Source: CAYLJO01 sp964383905
GTDB lineage: Bacteria > Acidobacteriota > Blastocatellia > Pyrinomonadales > Pyrinomonadaceae
Length of the DNA stretch: 10,362 nt
Assembly: GCA_964383905.1 (NCBI GenBank)
Contig: CAYLJO010000217.1
Coordinates: 1 to 10,362 of the forward strand
Direction: 5' to 3'
Positions 6,800-10,362 of the stretch are shown one piece after another (position 1 is the stretch's first letter; each line of letters starts with the position of its first letter). Under the pieces are notes generated by a model. It was given only the letters and a program-made list of their open reading frames with translations. It had not been told where the DNA came from and made no database searches. The translations under genes and the position numbers were made by a program.

Positions 6800-9184
6800 T
6801 TAAAAGATATTCGACGCTGCGTAACTGGGTGTGGCCATACGGAAACGTCGAGCCAATTCCTGTTCAAGCAAGTCCACGACACGCGCCATCTCGCTCTGAG
6901 AATTGGCAAATGTAGCGAGGCTAATATAGAAGTTGTTGGTGATGCCGCCGCCCATGCCAGAGGAGAATGTACCGCCGCTCCCAAGGGGCATCACGCTCGC
7001 GCCGGTGGGAAGATTGAGAAGTTCTGGCCCTGCGTCACCCACAATCGCAGAACCGCCGCTCGTGATAACGCCGCCTTGCGCAAGCAATGGAATGTCTGGA
7101 ATGTGCGGCAGTCCAATCGAGCCGCCACCGATATGCACCGGCCCAATGTTGATTGCCGGGATCTGGATATGAATCCCGTCGAGAAAATTGATAAAATTAT
7201 TAATTCCGCGAATAACCCAATTGATCGCATTTTTGACGGCTTGCATTGCTGTGTTTATTTTGTCGCCGATCCACTTGCCAGCGTTCTGGAACGCCTGTCC
7301 GATCCCGCCTGTGATATTTTGCATGGTTTGGAGCAGATTATGTCCCTGTGTTCCCAACCAACTGAAAAATTTGCCGATGTCGTTGATTTTGTCGTGGACC
7401 TGTGTGCCAAGCCACGAGAATGCACCTCCCACACCAGTCGTCACATTGTGTCCCTGTGTGCCGAGCCAGCTAAAAAACGATCCCGCCTTATTTCGCGCAC
7501 CATCCCAGATCCCGTGCGCTTTCGTGCCGAGTGCGCTGAATCCGTTCCCGACTGATGTGACGACATTGTGTGCAGTGGTGCCGAGTCCTGAGAAAAAGTT
7601 CCCGATGCCCTGAATAATGCCGTGGATCTTGGTGCCAAGCTGGTTGAACAAATTTCCTATTGGCGCAACAACGTCATCCTTGAAAAACTGAACAATATGC
7701 CCCCAGATCATCAAGGCGAATTGTTCCACCTGTTTCCAGTGTTGGATCAAGAGAATTACAATAAAAATCACCGCCGCGATAGCCAGACCGATCAAGATAA
7801 AGGGCAATGCGGTCATTAGGAGCGGAGCCACCACTGCCCATTGCGCGATAGCCCACCCGACGAGCACAGGGATGAGAACGCCGCCGATTATGCCAGCGGC
7901 TGTGACGAGTACCGCCACGAGCGCATCCATTGCCCATTGGTTTTGCGAGAAGAAGCCCACGACGTTGCTTACTGCGCTGGCCAGCCCTGAGAAAATCCCG
8001 ACCAGCAGATTGAGTGCGCCCTGGAGTACGCCACTTTTGACGAGCCAATCTCCGAACTTCGTGATAATCGGCACGACTGCGTTGACCAGTTTTGTGAGGA
8101 TAGGCAGAAGAGCAGTACCGATTTTTATGAGCACGACATCGACAGCGGCTTTCGCTTTCGACATCGCAAAACCGAAGCCCTGAGAAGCGGTGCTAAATGA
8201 ACTGGCGAGCGCCCCCTGGCTATGGTTGAGCGCTTGCAAGTTGCTATTGTATCCACTGAGTCCAGTCGAGAGGGCGTTGAACGTTTTGAGCGCTGTCGAG
8301 TTGTTGCCCATGAGCGCGAGCAGCTTCTGCTTGTTCCCATCGGTAATCTGGTTCAGGTATTGGATCTTCTCAGCCAGCGTCATAGGGCCGTACTTGGACT
8401 CGTCGAACGAGATGCCCAGCTTCTTCGCGTGCGTTGCCAGCGCATCCGTTTTGATTGCGATCGTGGTGAATGTGTTGGAGAGATAGGTTTGGGCGCGCTG
8501 AGCAGAAAAGCCCTCATTGGTCATCTCTGAGAGTGCTGCGCTCGCCTCATTGAATGAGATCCCGGTTCCCTGGATGGACACGGCCAGCTTCGAGATCACG
8601 TTCTTATACTGATCCCATTGCATATTGCCAAGCTGGACTGTCTTGTCCATGATGTCCATCAGGCTTGTCATGCGCGCCGTGTTGGTTGCGGCGTTATTGG
8701 TCGATAAGCCGAGCGCGTTGAATGTGCCCACAGCAGCCTGAGCAACCTGGGTGCCATCGACGGTTGTACCTGCTACCGTTTCCATTGACAGCTTGAGCGT
8801 CGCAAGTGACAAGGCCGTTTTTGCGCTCTGATTGGAGATCCCAGAAAAGGAAGAGAGGATCGGATAGAGTGCCTGTGCAAGTTCAGTGGGCGAGCGCCCC
8901 ACGACCGTAGCCATCTGCATCACGCCCTGCGAGACGTTGTTGAATTGCGACTGCGCGAGGCCAGCGTGGGCAACCAGTGAGAGCATGGCTTCCTGGAATT
9001 TTGATGCAGCATCGACGGACGCCACGCCAATGCCAATTGCCGCAGCGCCTGCCGCAACCCCGATACCAACGAGCGCGCCGCCTAGCCCACCCTTGCCGAG
9101 CGAGCGAGCAATATCACCAATAACGCTCGTCACCGCGCCGCCGCCGACAGCAGACAGCAAAATGCGCAAATTCACATCGGCCAT
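6800..9184 (-). CDS. Tail tape measure protein, TP901-like
   Basis: A 794-residue protein that would set tail length and be carried inside the tail tube. A Gly/Ala-rich hydrophobic stretch lies at about 32-60. Residues about 90-330 fit the TP901/PhageMin tail tape-measure core (SPTELAQALYPILSSFSG; GISFNEASAALSEMTNEGFS; a FNALSTGLSGYNSN block). Residues about 385-481 hold several strongly hydrophobic segments, usual for these proteins, which may enter the host membrane at DNA ejection. Residues 512-623 are six 18-residue repeats with F..LGT..H. Near the end, GGVITSGGSAIVGDAGPELL matches the conserved C-terminal motif seen in many tape measures. The ATG directly follows the TAA of the frameshift ORF (TAAATG), with AGGGAGGA (9193-9200) as ribosome site. 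It lies just after the G/GT pair, as expected. At about 0.15 nm per residue a tail near 120 nm would be predicted (inference). Confidence 0.93.
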   Translation of the reverse strand: MADVNLRILLSAVGGGAVTSVIGDIARSLGKGGLGGALVGIGVAAGAAAIGIGVASVDAASKFQEAMLSLVAHAGLAQSQFNNVSQGVMQMATVVGRSPTELAQALYPILSSFSGISNQSAKTALSLATLKLSMETVAGTTVDGTQVAQAAVGTFNALGLSTNNAATNTARMTSLMDIMDKTVQLGNMQWDQYKNVISKLAVSIQGTGISFNEASAALSEMTNEGFSAQRAQTYLSNTFTTIAIKTDALATHAKKLGISFDESKYGPMTLAEKIQYLNQITDGNKQKLLALMGNNSTALKTFNALSTGLSGYNSNLQALNHSQGALASSFSTASQGFGFAMSKAKAAVDVVLIKIGTALLPILTKLVNAVVPIITKFGDWLVKSGVLQGALNLLVGIFSGLASAVSNVVGFFSQNQWAMDALVAVLVTAAGIIGGVLIPVLVGWAIAQWAVVAPLLMTALPFILIGLAIAAVIFIVILLIQHWKQVEQFALMIWGHIVQFFKDDVVAPIGNLFNQLGTKIHGIIQGIGNFFSGLGTTAHNVVTSVGNGFSALGTKAHGIWDGARNKAGSFFSWLGTQGHNVTTGVGGAFSWLGTQVHDKINDIGKFFSWLGTQGHNLLQTMQNITGGIGQAFQNAGKWIGDKINTAMQAVKNAINWVIRGINNFINFLDGIHIQIPAINIGPVHIGGGSIGLPHIPDIPLLAQGGVITSGGSAIVGDAGPELLNLPTGASVMPLGSGGTFSSGMGGGITNNFYISLATFANSQSEMARVVDLLEQELARRFRMATPSYAASNIF
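7316..7651 (-). repeat. Six 18-residue tandem repeats in the tape measure gene
   Basis: Residues 512-623 of the tape measure protein consist of six units that keep F-x-x-LGT-x-x-H, for example LFNQLGTKIHG, FFSGLGTTAHN, GFSALGTKAHG, FFSWLGTQGHN, AFSWLGTQVHD and FFSWLGTQGHN. Five units are 18 residues long and the third is 22. Eighteen residues are five helical turns, so the aromatic residue and LGT would recur on one face. DNA copies have diverged, so the repeat is maintained at protein level. Confidence 0.88.
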
Positions 9185-9798
9185 TTAGCGCATCCTCCCT
9201 TGCTGTCGTTTCAGTCGTTCCATCTCGCGTTCCTGCTCTTCTTGCTGTTTCTTGCGTTCTTCTTCTTGCTCAGCCTGGACGTTGAGTTCTGCAATGATGC
9301 TCAGGCGTATCTCCTGAATCTCCCTGACTGGCGTGAGCATGTAGCCCACATAGCCGCCGAGTTCCTTGTACATGCGGCGCCGAACGTAGACATCCGGGAC
9401 TACTTCACCAGTTCCAAGCTCGCCTCGACATGCCCGTTCTGCGAGGCTAAAAAACTGGCTTGCTCCTCTGCGCTCATTGGCTGGCTGAGCGCATCAATCT
9501 GTGCAGAGATATAGGTGATGTCAGCGGGCAGGAGTTGCCCGACTTCACCGGGCAGGCTCACCTCGTACTTGTGCCCGCCGCGCAGCATCACCGCGACCTT
9601 GCCCTCGATCACCATGCGGCGAAGCTTGAGCATGGTCACATCGCCGCCACGCGCGGAAACGGTAGGCGTTCCGTTGACCATCTCGACGGAGGTGATGCCG
9701 TTCTGTATGGCTGCCTCATCCTCCGCGAGATACAAGCCCTTGAGTCGTACATAGGAATGGTTGAGCCAGTGCGGGGCGTTGGAAATTGTGAGTTCCAT
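9185..9798 (-). CDS. Tail assembly chaperone GT-like fusion made by -1 frameshift
   Basis: Predicted long product: 117 codons of gene G up to the TTA at 9450-9448, then a -1 slip and 87 codons in the overlapping frame to the TAA at 9187-9185, giving 204 residues. The T-like part (9448-9185) has no stop after the slip site. It contains RRRMYKELGGYVGYMLTPV and ends in a highly charged Glu/Gln/Arg/Lys helix that looks like a coiled coil. Its first Met (9373) has no Shine-Dalgarno site, so independent initiation is unlikely. In lambda and many siphophages, G and GT from such a frameshift bind the tape measure protein during tail assembly. The position directly upstream of the tape measure gene fits. 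The site and open frame are seen in the sequence; function is by synteny. Confidence 0.8.
9400..9798 (-). CDS. Tail assembly chaperone G-like protein
   Basis: A 132-residue protein read in the unshifted frame, ending at TAG (9402-9400). Its length is close to lambda gpG (about 140 residues), and its place two steps before the tape measure gene is the usual one. It has MELTISNAPHW at the start, a strand-rich middle (GTPTVSARGGDVTMLKL) and a helical C-terminus (ISAQIDALSQPMSAEEQASF). No enzymatic motif is visible. The start at 9798 is chosen over the ATG at 9819 because AAAGGA (9806-9811) lies seven bases upstream of it, while the earlier ATG has no such site. Sequence alone does not identify the family; the call rests on position, size and the slippery site near its 3' end. 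Confidence 0.8.
   Translation of the reverse strand: MELTISNAPHWLNHSYVRLKGLYLAEDEAAIQNGITSVEMVNGTPTVSARGGDVTMLKLRRMVIEGKVAVMLRGGHKYEVSLPGEVGQLLPADITYISAQIDALSQPMSAEEQASFLASQNGHVEASLELVK
9448..9454 (-). promoter_or_regulatory. T TTT TTA slippery heptamer for -1 ribosomal frameshifting
   Basis: On the minus strand the heptamer follows the X XXY YYZ rule exactly in the frame of gene G (TTT at 9453-9451, TTA at 9450-9448), 15 sense codons before the G stop. Directly after it GCCTCG (9447-9442) can pair with CGAGGC (9427-9422), a six-pair stem with a 14-base loop that could stimulate slipping, although the spacer is shorter than the usual 5-8 bases. Confidence 0.82.
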
Positions 9799-9805
9799 GA
9801 TGGTA

Positions 9806-9811
9806 TCCTTT
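9806..9811 (-). promoter_or_regulatory. Shine-Dalgarno site deciding the chaperone G start
   Basis: AAAGGA on the minus strand lies seven bases before the ATG at 9798. It sits inside the longer ORF that begins at 9819 and so selects the internal start. Confidence 0.75.
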
Positions 9812-9854
9812 AAACTCATCTACTGAGAAGCACAAAACGACGCCCTGGAGCGCC

Positions 9855-9883
9855 GTGACAATGGATGGGATGCGTGGTATAAT
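9855..9883 (+). promoter_or_regulatory. Sigma-70-type promoter of the GIY-YIG gene
   Basis: GTGACA (9855-9860) is a five-of-six match to the -35 box. A 17-base spacer leads to a perfect TATAAT (9878-9883), which is also preceded by TGG, an extended -10 element. Transcription would start near 9890 and give a leader of roughly 65 bases. It points away from the tail operon, so the endonuclease gene is expressed independently. An imperfect dyad (9838-9855) overlaps the -35 edge and could be an operator, with little support. Confidence 0.8.
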
Positions 9884-9899
9884 TGAGGAGATAATGTTA

Positions 9900-9927
9900 C
9901 CCCGCACGTGCTGCAAACACGCCGGGG
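9900..9927 (+). other. Stem-loop in the leader of the GIY-YIG gene
   Basis: CCCCG (9900-9904) pairs with CGGGG (9923-9927), and inside it CGTG (9907-9910) pairs with CACG (9918-9921) around a seven-base loop, with a small 2/1 internal loop between. It lies in the predicted 5' untranslated leader, about 10 bases before the ribosome site. It has no T run, so it is not a normal terminator. It might stabilise the mRNA or regulate expression. Confidence 0.6.
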
Positions 9928-9955
9928 CTTGACGATTGAAAGGACCTTCAACCGC

Positions 9956-10362
9956 ATGAACAGTATACCCTCTGATGATTCCGCGCGCAAACTCACCCCT
10001 AAGACCACCTACATTTATGCCCTCGTTGATCCGCGTGATAACGCCGTGAGGTATATCGGAAAGGCCAATAATCCACGCCGTCGTTTGAGAGAGCACATAA
10101 ATCGCCCAGAAGATAGCCACAAGGGGCGATGGATAAACATCATTCTTGGGCTGAATATCAAGCCATCGATGATAATCCTCGAAGAAGTTTCTTACGAGAA
10201 TTGGCAGGTGCGTGAAATTTACTGGATCGAATTCTATCGGTCTCAAGGGCATAACCTCACTAACATCCTGGATGGCGGAGAGGGCGCTGAACTGCCGCTC
10301 GAATCACGAGCAAAACTTAGCGCCAAAATGAAAGGGCGCAAGAAGTCGCCAGAAACAATAGC
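9956..10362 (+). CDS. GIY-YIG homing endonuclease with NUMOD3-like motif, 3' end missing
   Basis: This open frame of 135 complete codons runs off the right edge. Residues 17-47 hold the GIY-YIG signature in the form YIYALVD (19-25) and VRYIGKA (31-37), followed by the Arg cluster RRRLREH (41-47) with the expected catalytic Arg. REIYWIEFY (86-94) carries the metal-binding Glu87. LTNILDGGEG (101-110) matches the conserved Asn/Gly-rich end of the nuclease domain. Residues 116-135 (ESRAKLSAKMKGRKKSPET) match the NUMOD3 DNA-binding motif, typical of free-standing phage homing endonucleases such as the SegA-like group. The ATG is preceded by GAAAGGA (9938-9944), and the gene has its own promoter. 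It is on the strand opposite to the tail operon, next to chaperone G. No intron or intein is seen, so it looks free-standing. More NUMOD repeats are expected beyond the window. Confidence 0.92.
   Translation, partial: MNSIPSDDSARKLTPKTTYIYALVDPRDNAVRYIGKANNPRRRLREHINRPEDSHKGRWINIILGLNIKPSMIILEEVSYENWQVREIYWIEFYRSQGHNLTNILDGGEGAELPLESRAKLSAKMKGRKKSPETI

Noticed and set aside
9799..9900. Minus-strand promoter for the tail operon downstream of the endonuclease gene
   Set aside because: Candidate boxes such as TTGTCA or TTGTGC have only poor -10 partners at suitable spacing, so I cannot support one; transcription may come from further right.
9716..10252. Minus-strand open frame of 178 codons over the GIY-YIG gene
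   Set aside because: The opposite strand carries a clear GIY-YIG domain with NUMOD3 motif, promoter and ribosome site. The minus frame also overlaps the start of chaperone G and shows no family features.
1..10362. CRISPR arrays, tRNA genes, insertion sequences, attachment sites, integrase
   Set aside because: No regularly spaced direct repeats, cloverleaf, transposase or recombinase coding sequence was seen on either strand.

Overview
The window looks like part of a tailed-phage genome or prophage: the tail and lysis modules of a long-tailed, siphovirus-type phage. No 16S rRNA, integrase or housekeeping gene is present, so the host cannot be named. Base composition is moderately GC-rich by eye. 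A DUF1906-type endolysin and strong GGAGG-type ribosome binding sites fit a phage of a Gram-positive or Chloroflexota-like host. That is inference only.

Layout from left to right. (1) A plus-strand gene of unknown function (18-866) ends at a strong 15-bp hairpin terminator (898-938). This terminator also serves the minus-strand operon arriving from the right. (2) From 9798 down to 950 everything is on the minus strand, tightly packed in typical phage order: tail assembly chaperone G (9798-9400), its predicted -1 frameshift extension GT (to 9185), tape measure protein (9184-6800), a 1018-residue tail-tip/hub protein with a carbohydrate-binding-like insert and two LamG-like domains (6785-3729), a small tail fibre/tip protein (3717-3130), two single-span membrane proteins with charged helices (3121-2888 and 2891-2523, ATGA overlap), a DUF1906 endolysin (2473-1412), and a three-span holin-like protein (1345-950). 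(3) At the right edge a plus-strand GIY-YIG endonuclease gene with a NUMOD3-like motif starts at 9956 and runs off the window. It has its own near-consensus promoter (9855-9883) and a leader hairpin, so it looks like a free-standing homing endonuclease lying antisense beside the structural operon.

How it works together: G and GT would chaperone the tape measure protein while the tail tube assembles around it. The hub and fibre proteins form the tip that touches the cell surface. The membrane proteins and the endolysin then open the cell at the end of infection.

The strongest non-obvious signal is a canonical T TTT TTA slippery heptamer (minus strand, 9454-9448), in phase at the end of gene G. 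It leads without a stop into the -1 frame that carries the second chaperone ORF. Other points of note are an 18-residue tandem repeat in the tape measure protein, the unusual hub architecture with no separate Dit gene, and three small membrane proteins around one endolysin.
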